DNA of 6,529 bases, taken from positions 1-6,529 of the forward strand of contig NZ_CP046203.1 of NCBI RefSeq assembly GCF_012569785.1, read 5' to 3'. This DNA is from Enterobacteriaceae endosymbiont of Donacia crassipes (lineage in GTDB: Bacteria; Pseudomonadota; Gammaproteobacteria; Enterobacterales; Enterobacteriaceae). Within the stretch, counting starts at the first letter, position 1, and every line of letters starts with the position of its first letter. Made by a program: the position numbers and the translations under genes. The notes beneath the pieces were generated by a model. That model did no database searches and was not told the origin of the DNA. It saw only the letters and a list, made by a program, of their open reading frames with translations. Positions 1-6,213 of the stretch are shown here, one piece after another.

Positions 1-2856
1 ATGAAAAAAAAAAAAGAATTTTTATCAATTTTGAAAGATAAACTACAGAAAATTATAATATTTTCTGTACTGCTAAATTTAATAGTTACTACATCGATTG
101 GTAATGCTACAATTTTACGTAAAAATAGTGATATAAAAAAAAAACAAAATATTATTTTTGAAAGAAAAAAAAACATTAGTTACTTTATACAACAAATTTC
201 TTTTTTGAAGAAAATGAGAAAAAATTATGTATTTTTATACATAAAAATAAAATTAGAAATTTACAAAGATTACAAAGATAAAAATATTTATTTTTTAGTA
301 AACGAAAGTAATGAAACTATTAATGTAATAAAAAACGTCTATTTTACAAAACCCTTAGGTAAAGATGAAATAAATTGGAGTAATGTAAAAAAAAATTATG
401 AAAATAATTATTCAGGGAAAAATAATTATGTCTCTGACATTTATCAAAATAAAGATAGAGAGATAAAAAAAAATAGTAATTTTAATGAAAAAAATTTATT
501 TAATTCATTTTTATCAGTAAAAGATAAATTCTCTAACAAAGAAACATTTATAAAAAATGTTAAATTAAATATTTTAAATAAATTTAATTTAGAAGTTAAT
601 GATACAGTTCAATCTGTTATAAACAGATTGTTTGAAAAATTTAAATTAAACGGGAAATCTTTAGTTAAAATTAATTTAGACGAAAATTTAAATTTAAATA
701 ATTCTGAGTTAGGAATATTATTTCCTCTTATAGAGGGAGAAGATTACATTTTTTTTATACAAAATAATATACATAAAACAGATAATAGAAATCAAAATAA
801 CTTAGGTTTTGGGTTTAGGAAATTATCATTTGATAATAATTACTTATTAGGGATCAATAGTTTTTTTGATTATGATTTTACTTTAGATAATACAAGAATA
901 GGATTAGGTTTAGAACTCTGGAAAGAATTTTTCAAAATAAGTACCAATGCATATTATGGATTAAGTAGATGGTGGCACCAAAATCAAGAATTTTTTAATG
1001 TAAAAAAACATTATCAAGATGATATTAATGATGATGAATTTTTTTCTAGACCTGCAATGGGATGGGATATTAATGCAGAAGGATATTTTTTTAAATTACC
1101 AGAATTAATTTTTAAATTAAGTTATGCAAAGTATTATGGAAATATAGGATTTAAACAAAATTTTAATTTAGAAAGACATGAAAAATTATTTTCTCCTTCA
1201 ATTTATTCATTTAGTATAAATTATACCCCTATACCAATTTTTTCTTTTGTTATCCAAACAATACAAACTAATTATGGTGAAAATAGTATCCAATTTGGAG
1301 GTAATTTAAATTTACAGTTAAATACTTCATTACATGATCAATTACATAATAAAATTCATAATATTTTTTCATCTTCTTATGATCATAGATATAATTTTGT
1401 TAAAAGAAATAATAATATCATTCTAGAATATAGAAAAAAATTTTTAATTAAACTATTTACAAAAAAAGAAATTTCAGGATACCCAGGTAGTGAACATTCT
1501 TTAGGAGTTATAATAAATTCTGTAAATAAAATTAAAAATATATATTTTTATAGTAAAAATAGTTTTTTTCAAAAAGGTGGGGCTATTAAATCAATCAATA
1601 ATAATTATATAATTAAATTACCTTGTTTTGATCCCCAAAACGAGCGAAATAATAATTATATAATTAAAGTTATAGCTCTTGATTTATTAGGAAATAAAGA
1701 TATATCTTATATTAAGATTAATATTTTTCCTCCTTTAATAAATAAAGATTTTTCAAATTTAAATATTTTTCCTAAAACTATATTAGTTAATTCTGAAAAA
1801 GCGAAAATTACATTTGAAGCTAGAGATGTTAATAACAAACCATTAACCAATATAGAAGATATTAGTTTTATAGTTGATAATGGTAATTTTCCTGATACTT
1901 TTAATATAAAAATTAGTAAAGTTATTGAAAATCCCAAGGGAACATATACAGCAATAATTAAAGGTACATCTCCAGGAACAGTTTTAATAAGAGTTAAAAT
2001 TAATGATATCCTTAATAAGGATATTAGTGATACACTCAAAATAATCTCTCTTTTTACAGATAATATGCAGGTTATAGCAAATCCTTCTACTCTTTTTACA
2101 AAAGTAAATAAATTTATTAATTTATCAATAAAAGTATTTGATAAACATGGAAATGGAGTAAAAGTTTCTGAGGTAAAAATAACTAATATTCTTGCCATGG
2201 ATCGACAAGGATATATTAGAAAAGATAGTGGTAAACTTCATTTTGAAGATATAACAAATCAAAAATCTTATAATGGAGATAATTTTATTTCTTATACAAA
2301 TAAAAATGGAGAATTAAAAGTTAAAATATCTGACCCACATGGTATTGGAGTACGTACTTTTCTTAAAATTAGTGCAGATGATTATGTTAGTAAAAAAATT
2401 GCTGTAGTTTTTACAGTACCTACTAGTCCCGATAATTTATATGCTAGAATGTATGGACATATGACTGATTCTTTGTATGTTAATGGATTAAAATTTAATA
2501 GACCAGCTTTATTTTCTGAACGTACAGGAGATCAAGTACATCATTATTTAAATGAAGATTGGTCAAAATTTACTTGGTATAATGGAGAAGAGTATTGTAA
2601 AACAATAAATGGGAGATTACCTGATAAAGATGAATTATTAAATTTTTATTATGCTCACCCAGGTGATGATTTACTTAGTAATTATGGCTGGCCTATTGTA
2701 GATAAATTTAGTTATGTATGGACTTCTACTCCTATAATTAATATGTATTTTCGTGATCCTTTACATTTTTATATTGATTTTTTAAGTGAAAAAATTGATA
2801 AAGGAATTATTAGTAATATTTTTACTGTTTTTTGTATTCAAAGAAGAAATAAATAG
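1..2856 (+). CDS. Inverse autotransporter adhesin (intimin/invasin family) with C-terminal adhesion domain
   Basis: This 951-residue outer-membrane adhesin presents Ig-like domains on the cell surface. Residues 1-36 form a signal peptide (Lys-rich start, hydrophobic core about 18-33, likely cleavage after GNA). Residues 37-195 are Lys/Asn-rich low complexity where many relatives carry LysM; no LysM is recognisable. Residues 198-255 match the plug/linker before the barrel (NLNNSELGILFPL). About 265-480 is the inverse-autotransporter beta-barrel, with GFGFRKLSFDNNYLLG, GWDINAEGYF, NYTPIP and NNNIILEYRKK. About 485-577 looks like a D0-type Ig domain, 585-685 and 688-806 like Big_1 domains. Residues 810-951 resemble the invasin-E/DUF823 adhesion domain of SinH-like proteins (MYGHMTDSL, GRLPDKDELL, VWTSTP), with C866 and C945 a possible disulfide. 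The window opens on this ATG; if the molecule is circular, an in-frame TAA lies 12 bases upstream, supporting the start. No Shine-Dalgarno is visible. Family assignment is firm; the ligand is unknown. Confidence 0.92.
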   Translation: MKKKKEFLSILKDKLQKIIIFSVLLNLIVTTSIGNATILRKNSDIKKKQNIIFERKKNISYFIQQISFLKKMRKNYVFLYIKIKLEIYKDYKDKNIYFLVNESNETINVIKNVYFTKPLGKDEINWSNVKKNYENNYSGKNNYVSDIYQNKDREIKKNSNFNEKNLFNSFLSVKDKFSNKETFIKNVKLNILNKFNLEVNDTVQSVINRLFEKFKLNGKSLVKINLDENLNLNNSELGILFPLIEGEDYIFFIQNNIHKTDNRNQNNLGFGFRKLSFDNNYLLGINSFFDYDFTLDNTRIGLGLELWKEFFKISTNAYYGLSRWWHQNQEFFNVKKHYQDDINDDEFFSRPAMGWDINAEGYFFKLPELIFKLSYAKYYGNIGFKQNFNLERHEKLFSPSIYSFSINYTPIPIFSFVIQTIQTNYGENSIQFGGNLNLQLNTSLHDQLHNKIHNIFSSSYDHRYNFVKRNNNIILEYRKKFLIKLFTKKEISGYPGSEHSLGVIINSVNKIKNIYFYSKNSFFQKGGAIKSINNNYIIKLPCFDPQNERNNNYIIKVIALDLLGNKDISYIKINIFPPLINKDFSNLNIFPKTILVNSEKAKITFEARDVNNKPLTNIEDISFIVDNGNFPDTFNIKISKVIENPKGTYTAIIKGTSPGTVLIRVKINDILNKDISDTLKIISLFTDNMQVIANPSTLFTKVNKFINLSIKVFDKHGNGVKVSEVKITNILAMDRQGYIRKDSGKLHFEDITNQKSYNGDNFISYTNKNGELKVKISDPHGIGVRTFLKISADDYVSKKIAVVFTVPTSPDNLYARMYGHMTDSLYVNGLKFNRPALFSERTGDQVHHYLNEDWSKFTWYNGEEYCKTINGRLPDKDELLNFYYAHPGDDLLSNYGWPIVDKFSYVWTSTPIINMYFRDPLHFYIDFLSEKIDKGIISNIFTVFCIQRRNK

Positions 2857-2861
2857 TTTAT

Positions 2862-2896
2862 TTTTTTTGATCAAAAACAATTTTTGATCAAAAAAA
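2862..2896. terminator. 16-bp perfect hairpin after the adhesin gene; terminator or operator
   Basis: Arms 2862-2877 and 2881-2896 are perfectly complementary with a CAA loop. Each arm contains the perfect 14-bp palindrome TTTTTGATCAAAAA (2864-2877, 2881-2894), so it is also a direct repeat of a palindrome. It starts 5 bases after the adhesin stop and lies 46 bases before pehA. It lacks a clean T-run after the stem on the plus strand, so it is not a textbook intrinsic terminator; its position fits termination or mRNA 3'-end protection. Paired palindromic sites upstream of a pectinase could instead bind a dimeric regulator. Confidence 0.5.
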
Positions 2897-2942
2897 TAAT
2901 ATATAATAATATTATGTTTAATTTTATATAAATTAATTCAAA
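2897..2942 (+). promoter_or_regulatory. Probable pehA promoter/leader
   Basis: This short, almost pure A/T stretch lies between the hairpin and the pehA start. A perfect TATAAT (2902-2907) could serve as -10; no convincing -35 lies at the right spacing, and such hexamers arise easily in this composition. The 12 bases before the ATG contain no Shine-Dalgarno motif. Read-through from the adhesin gene is the alternative source of pehA mRNA. Confidence 0.3.
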
Positions 2943-4226
2943 ATGAAAATATTATTTTATAGACATGTAAAAAATATTTTTTTTCATACTATATTTATAA
3001 TTATAATTTTATTTTTTCATAATTGTGTATATGCAAAAGATACACGTTCTATTACTGAACCAGTAATACCTAAAATATGTAAAACATTAATAGCTAATGA
3101 TAATAAAGATTTTACTAATGAAATTAATGATGCTGTTACAGATTGTGCTAAACAACATAAAGTAGTTAGTTTAATATCATCTAATAATGGTGATACACAT
3201 TTTTATTCTGGACCTATAATTATCCCCTCATATGGGGGAATCTTAATTAATAAAACAGTTATTTTGTCAGCTATTAACGACCCTATTTTATATGATAAGG
3301 GTAATAAAACATGTGGGACATTAGATGACATAGGTAAAGGATGTAATCCTTTTATAATTTTGAAAGGTGAAAATAGTGGTTTATACGGGGAGGGATATAT
3401 TGATGGGCAAGGAGGAATGTTATTAAAAAATAAAAAATATACTTGGTGGCAATTAGCTACAGAAGCTAAAATTAGTCATAAAAAACAGAATAATCCTCAT
3501 TTAATTAATATTAATTCAGGTCATAATGTAATTATATATAATTTACATCTAATAAATTCTCCTAATTTTCATGTTGTACCTTATCAAACAAATGGTTTAA
3601 CTATTTGGGGGGTAAAAATAAATACTCCTGCTGATGCTCGTAATACAGATGGGATAGACCCCTCTTCTTCTCAAAATATAACTATTACACATTCTAATAT
3701 TAGTACAGGAGATGATAATATAGCTATTAAAGCTGGTAAAAAAGGGGTATCAAAACATATAACTATTATAAATAATAATTTTGGTTATGGACATGGTATG
3801 TCCATAGGAAGTGAAATAAATAGTGGGGTAAATGATATTCTTATCAAAAATTTAACGTTAAAAAATACAACTAATGGGTTAAGAATTAAAAGTAATATTA
3901 CAAAAGGAGGGGTAGTTACAAACATTCATTATGAAAATATTTGTATTTTTAATGTAAAAAATCCTATTATATTAGATACTAATTATAACAATGATAAAGA
4001 AAATGAAGAAAAAAGTATTCCACAATTTAAAAACATTTTTTTTAAAAACATTGAAATTTTAACTTCTGGGTTATTAAAATTTAATGGATTAAATGAAGAA
4101 AATATGATTGAAATTTTTGTCGATAATTTTCATGTAAAAAATGGATCTTCATGGATTAAAAATCATATTATAATCCATGGTAATATTGATTACATTATTA
4201 GTAAAGATAATTGTACATTGTATTAA
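2943..4226 (+). CDS. pehA: Secreted endo-polygalacturonase (pectinase), glycoside hydrolase family 28
   Basis: This 427-residue enzyme hydrolyses alpha-1,4-galacturonosyl bonds of homogalacturonan (plant pectin). Residues 1-31 form a signal peptide with a very hydrophobic core (FFHTIFIIIILFF) ending VYA, so it is exported. The body is the GH28 beta-helix, resembling Pectobacterium PehA along its length by recall (GYIDGQGG, LINSPNFHVV, ARNTDGIDP). All four catalytic motifs are intact: NTDG 234-237, GDD 256-258, GHG 283-285 and RIK 314-316, giving acidic residues D236, D257, D258 plus H284, R314 and K316. The paired cysteines C46/C68 and C124/C134 match those of PehA, which suggests a folded extracytoplasmic protein. 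The C-terminus runs roughly 15-20 residues past the usual end. An endo- rather than exo-acting enzyme is inferred from length and similarity. In plant-pathogenic relatives PehA leaves by type II secretion; the route here is unknown. The gene converges on pheA with overlapping stops. Confidence 0.95.
   Translation: MKILFYRHVKNIFFHTIFIIIILFFHNCVYAKDTRSITEPVIPKICKTLIANDNKDFTNEINDAVTDCAKQHKVVSLISSNNGDTHFYSGPIIIPSYGGILINKTVILSAINDPILYDKGNKTCGTLDDIGKGCNPFIILKGENSGLYGEGYIDGQGGMLLKNKKYTWWQLATEAKISHKKQNNPHLININSGHNVIIYNLHLINSPNFHVVPYQTNGLTIWGVKINTPADARNTDGIDPSSSQNITITHSNISTGDDNIAIKAGKKGVSKHITIINNNFGYGHGMSIGSEINSGVNDILIKNLTLKNTTNGLRIKSNITKGGVVTNIHYENICIFNVKNPIILDTNYNNDKENEEKSIPQFKNIFFKNIEILTSGLLKFNGLNEENMIEIFVDNFHVKNGSSWIKNHIIIHGNIDYIISKDNCTLY
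4136..4179 (-). terminator. Candidate terminator for pheA inside the 3' end of pehA
   Basis: A 9-bp perfect stem (4150-4158 with 4171-4179, CATGGATTA/TAATCCATG) with a 12-base loop lies just beyond the pheA stop. Read on the minus strand it is followed, after 8 bases, by six T (4141-4136). The gap between stem and T-run is longer than usual, so this is a weak candidate. Confidence 0.22.
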
Positions 4227-4888
4227 TGTTTTTTTAAAACTAAAAAAATAGTTTTATTATTTTTTTTGTTTGATATATTTTTTTTTAAAATATGTAACTT
4301 ATAAAAGTTAGCAGCTGTTTCATTGCCAATAGCTGCTAATTTTTCTTTTGAAGAAGAATTTTTAATTAAATGCATAGCAAAAGAAGTACTAGAACAATAT
4401 TTTAATTCCCATGATAAATTTTTTTTTATAAAAATACTACATTGTTTTAATGGTTCAGAGTGACTATAAATTTTTTTTATTTTTTTAAAAAAAATTTTTT
4501 TATTAGAAACCAAACAATGCTTAACAGGTAATTTGAAATTTTTTTTTATATATAAATAAGTACTATTAATTTCTAATAATTTAGATACTTCTGTAATAAC
4601 TCCTGTTATATTATTATATATAGGAACTACTGCTAGTTTAACAAAATCTTGTTTAATATAAAAAAAAATTTCAAAAAAACTTTTACAACTTACATTGATA
4701 ATTTTTTTATTAATAAAAAAATTATCAATGTAAGTTAAAACAGCTAAATGAGAATAACTATATAAAGGACCTAAAAAAGCAATACTTTCATCTGAATTTA
4801 AAAAATTACTTTCATAATTAATGAAAATATTATTATTATTAATAATAATATTTTTTTTACTAATATTTTTATCAATTATATTAATCAT
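4223..4888 (-). CDS. pheA: Prephenate dehydratase domain protein (PheA lacking chorismate mutase and ACT domains)
   Basis: Prephenate dehydratase converts prephenate to phenylpyruvate, the committed step to phenylalanine. The 221 residues match, by recall, the central dehydratase part of the E. coli P-protein: IAFLGP-x2-SYSHLA (36-49), AVVPI-x-N (86-92), IYSHSEPLKQC (140-150), SSTSFAM (166-172), AAIGNETAANFYKL (185-198) and the closing NKTIFLVLKK (211-220). The chorismate mutase domain is replaced by about 34 Asn/Ile/Lys-rich residues, and the protein ends where the phenylalanine-binding ACT domain would begin, so product inhibition is expected to be lost. Prephenate must come from elsewhere, presumably the chromosome. 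Two departures stand out: the Glu of the PIEN motif is Tyr (Y91), and the Arg of the terminal Thr-Arg-Phe motif is Ile (I214), while the catalytic Thr (T213), S142, H143 and Q149 remain. The ATG at 4888 is the only Met before the domain. The gene lies downstream of trfA on the same strand. Confidence 0.88.
   Translation of the reverse strand: MINIIDKNISKKNIIINNNNIFINYESNFLNSDESIAFLGPLYSYSHLAVLTYIDNFFINKKIINVSCKSFFEIFFYIKQDFVKLAVVPIYNNITGVITEVSKLLEINSTYLYIKKNFKLPVKHCLVSNKKIFFKKIKKIYSHSEPLKQCSIFIKKNLSWELKYCSSTSFAMHLIKNSSSKEKLAAIGNETAANFYKLHILKKNISNKKNNKTIFLVLKKH
4235..4267 (+). terminator. Candidate intrinsic terminator for pehA inside the 3' end of pheA
   Basis: An 8-bp stem (TAAAACTA 4235-4242 with TAGTTTTA 4249-4256) with a six-A loop begins 8 bases after the pehA stop and is followed on the plus strand by a T-rich run (4257-4267). 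Position and T-tract fit rho-independent termination, but the stem has only one G:C pair. It overlaps the pheA coding sequence on the other strand. Confidence 0.38.
4687..4736. repeat. Perfect 50-bp spacerless palindrome inside pheA
   Basis: All 25 positions of the left arm (4687-4711) pair with the right arm (4712-4736), with no spacer. The arms include non-A/T positions (C4689, C4693, G4697 opposite G4734, G4730, C4726), so this is not simple low complexity. It encodes residues about 51-67 of the dehydratase, in a loop/helix region that is variable in the family. It can form a cruciform in DNA or a long hairpin in the mRNA. Confidence 0.95.
4824..4854. repeat. 31-bp near-palindrome at the 5' end of pheA
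   Basis: Two perfect 15-base arms (4824-4838, 4840-4854) flank one T. It is entirely A/T and encodes the Asn/Ile-rich residues about 12-22, so low complexity can partly explain it. In mRNA it would place a hairpin close to the pheA start codon. Confidence 0.7.
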
Positions 4889-4921
4889 TTTAATTTTTAA
4901 TTATAAACTTATTAAGTTACT

Positions 4922-4957
4922 ATAACATAGTATAATGTTATTATTTTTTAATAACAT
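4922..4957 (-). promoter_or_regulatory. Three-arm alternative hairpins between trfA and pheA
   Basis: ATAACAT (4922-4928), ATGTTATTA (4935-4943) and TAATAACAT (4949-4957) can pair as outer-middle or middle-inner hairpins, which exclude each other. The 9-bp hairpin (4935-4957, loop TTTTT) spans the position equivalent to the trfA stop. The set recurs 77 bases on (4999-5034) because of the duplication. It could modulate read-through from trfA to pheA or stabilise the transcript; no T-run after the stem argues for a standard terminator. Confidence 0.3.
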
Positions 4958-5075
4958 GTACAATATCATTTTTATCTATCCAACAATTCCATCCTGTAAT
5001 AACATAGTATAATGTTATTATTTTTTAATAACATGTACAATATCATTTTTATCTATCCAACAATTCCATCCTGTA
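4922..5075. repeat. Exact 77-bp tandem direct duplication at the trfA 3' end
   Basis: 4922-4998 and 4999-5075 are identical over 77 bases and directly adjacent; the flanking bases differ (4921 T against 4998 A; 4999 A against 5076 G). The second copy contains the last ~18 codons and stop of trfA; the first is a non-coding copy between trfA and pheA. The length equals a common assembler k-mer (77), so this is most likely an untrimmed circular-contig overlap left internal when the record was rotated. A real duplication is the alternative. Confidence 0.97.
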
Positions 5076-5884
5076 GCTAATGAAACTTCATTTAAAGATT
5101 TTTTTAAAATTTGTCTAAATTTCCATAAAATAATAATCTTACTCCCACATAAATTTTTTAAAGTAGTAACTTTATAACATAAAGGAACGTTATGAGTACA
5201 ATAAAAAAAATGTATCCATTGAGATAATGGTTTTCCTTTTAATTTTTTTCTTTCTTTTAAAGAAACTATAGTCCATATAGATTTTGTAAAAAAAGATGTT
5301 ATATTTTTATTTAATAAAATTATATTTTTTTTAGTTTTATCATTTCTATACCATTCTTGTAATAAATGACCTATATAAAAATGATTTTTATAGTTAATTT
5401 CTATACTACAAATAGATAATCTAATTAAAGATGATTTTAACCATTCATAATCTTTTTTTCCTGTTGTTTTATCTATAGATTTTAAAAAAGAATAAGATGA
5501 AAAAATAACTTTTTCTCCTAAAGGTACTTGTGAAAATCTATATAAACATTCTAACCAAACATCTAAATCTGATTGATCTAAACTTTCTCCTGTAAAACGT
5601 ATAAAAAAACCATTTAAAGATGTTTTTAAAATATTTCTTTCATATCTTCTACACCCTTTTTTTAAAATACCAAATAAAGAACTATGTAAAATAACATTAG
5701 GAACCACTCTTCTATTTTTTGAAATATTTGGAAAAAAATTTTGTATGTTAATACTTTTATTTTGTGCATAAAAAGATGAAAATATTTTTACTTTTTTTTT
5801 TTCTCTTTCTTTTTTTTCTTTTTTTAAAATATTACTTTTTTTTATAAGTAAATTAATTCTTTTATAAATCTGTTTTTTACACAT
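5018..5884 (-). CDS. trfA: TrfA-family plasmid replication initiator
   Basis: This initiator binds iterons at the plasmid origin, opens it and helps load the host helicase. From the ATG at 5884 it is 288 residues. Residues 1-~45 are a Lys-rich low-complexity stretch. The TrfA core follows: NRRVVPNVILHSSLF (57-71), ILKTSLNGFFIRFTGESLDQ (85-104) running into SDLDVWLECL, PLGEKV (121-126), GKKDYEWL (142-149), and a C-terminal winged-helix-like part (LSQWIHFFYC 220-229, FRQILKKSL 256-264). By recall this parallels RK2 TrfA (RAMPN, YTGEQLDEADADVW, YQYEWL), and its length is close to the shorter RK2 form. A GTG at 5902 would add six residues; ATG was preferred, although neither has a Shine-Dalgarno. 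An 11-base A-run on the coding strand (5802-5792) lies in the Lys-rich part. The consensus promoter at 6161-6134 points at it, and pheA follows after 129 bp (52 bp without the duplication). Confidence 0.9.
   Translation of the reverse strand: MCKKQIYKRINLLIKKSNILKKEKKEREKKKVKIFSSFYAQNKSINIQNFFPNISKNRRVVPNVILHSSLFGILKKGCRRYERNILKTSLNGFFIRFTGESLDQSDLDVWLECLYRFSQVPLGEKVIFSSYSFLKSIDKTTGKKDYEWLKSSLIRLSICSIEINYKNHFYIGHLLQEWYRNDKTKKNIILLNKNITSFFTKSIWTIVSLKERKKLKGKPLSQWIHFFYCTHNVPLCYKVTTLKNLCGSKIIILWKFRQILKKSLNEVSLATGWNCWIDKNDIVHVIKK
5763..5771 (-). promoter_or_regulatory. Possible DnaA box
   Basis: TGTGCATAA on the plus strand is TTATGCACA on the minus strand, a full match to the DnaA-box consensus TTATNCACA. 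It lies within trfA codons and about 440 bp from the iterons, so it may be coincidental. No other good match was noticed near the iterons. Confidence 0.2.
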
Positions 5885-6133
5885 GCAAATTAAACTTAAC
5901 ACACATACATAAATGACACAAATATTTAAACATCACAAAATACTAAAACAACAATTTTTTTATTAAACAAATTTTTATAAAATAATTTATATTTTTTAAA
6001 ATTTATAAAAAATCAAAATTATTTTTTCATTGCTTACAACACAAAAAAAATATTTTTATATATGAAGAAAAAACATTTTTAGTTAGTTTGTTTTTGTTTT
6101 CAATAAAAATCCAAAATTAAAAATCATTACTTA
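5885..6133 (-). other. Long A/T-rich 5' leader of trfA, no gene seen
   Basis: This stretch lies between the minus-strand consensus promoter and trfA. If that promoter is used, the transcript has a leader of roughly 240 bases. It contains only trivially short reading frames on either strand and no tRNA or recognisable riboswitch. An imperfect A/T inverted repeat lies near 5966-6012. Whether the leader hosts a regulatory RNA cannot be judged from composition this skewed. Confidence 0.5.
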
Positions 6134-6161
6134 ATTATACTTATTTTTTTTCATATGTCAA
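6134..6161 (-). promoter_or_regulatory. Perfect consensus sigma70 promoter driving trfA (and pheA)
   Basis: On the minus strand TTGACA (6161-6156) and TATAAT (6139-6134) both match the consensus 6/6, with a 16-base spacer containing an eight-A tract. The predicted transcription start is near 6127. The iterons lie just upstream (from 6214), so initiator binding there could feed back on this promoter. Confidence 0.75.
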
Positions 6162-6213
6162 AATAATTTTAAAATTTTTTACAAAGTAGTTTATTAACAT
6201 AAACAATATAAAA

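Noticed and set aside
37..195. LysM domain expected in this part of intimin-like proteins
   Set aside because: No LysM pattern can be traced; the segment is Lys/Asn-rich low complexity, so the domain is lost or unrecognisable.
1707..2198. 163-codon open frame on the minus strand
   Set aside because: It lies wholly inside the adhesin's Ig-domain region, has no recognisable domain, and looks like a shadow frame of the plus-strand gene.
3223..3238. Short G/C-rich hairpin (CCCC, six bases, GGGG) in pehA
   Set aside because: Only four or five pairs, encoded by a conserved-looking PSYGG segment; no regulatory context inside the gene.
6083..6127. 14-codon minus-strand frame starting at the predicted transcription start of the consensus promoter
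   Set aside because: It would be leaderless and has no recognisable sequence; ATGs are frequent in this A/T-rich leader.
5885..6213. tRNA, riboswitch or antisense copy-control RNA in the trfA leader
   Set aside because: No cloverleaf, conserved riboswitch core or strong G/C hairpin is visible; the stretch is nearly all A/T.
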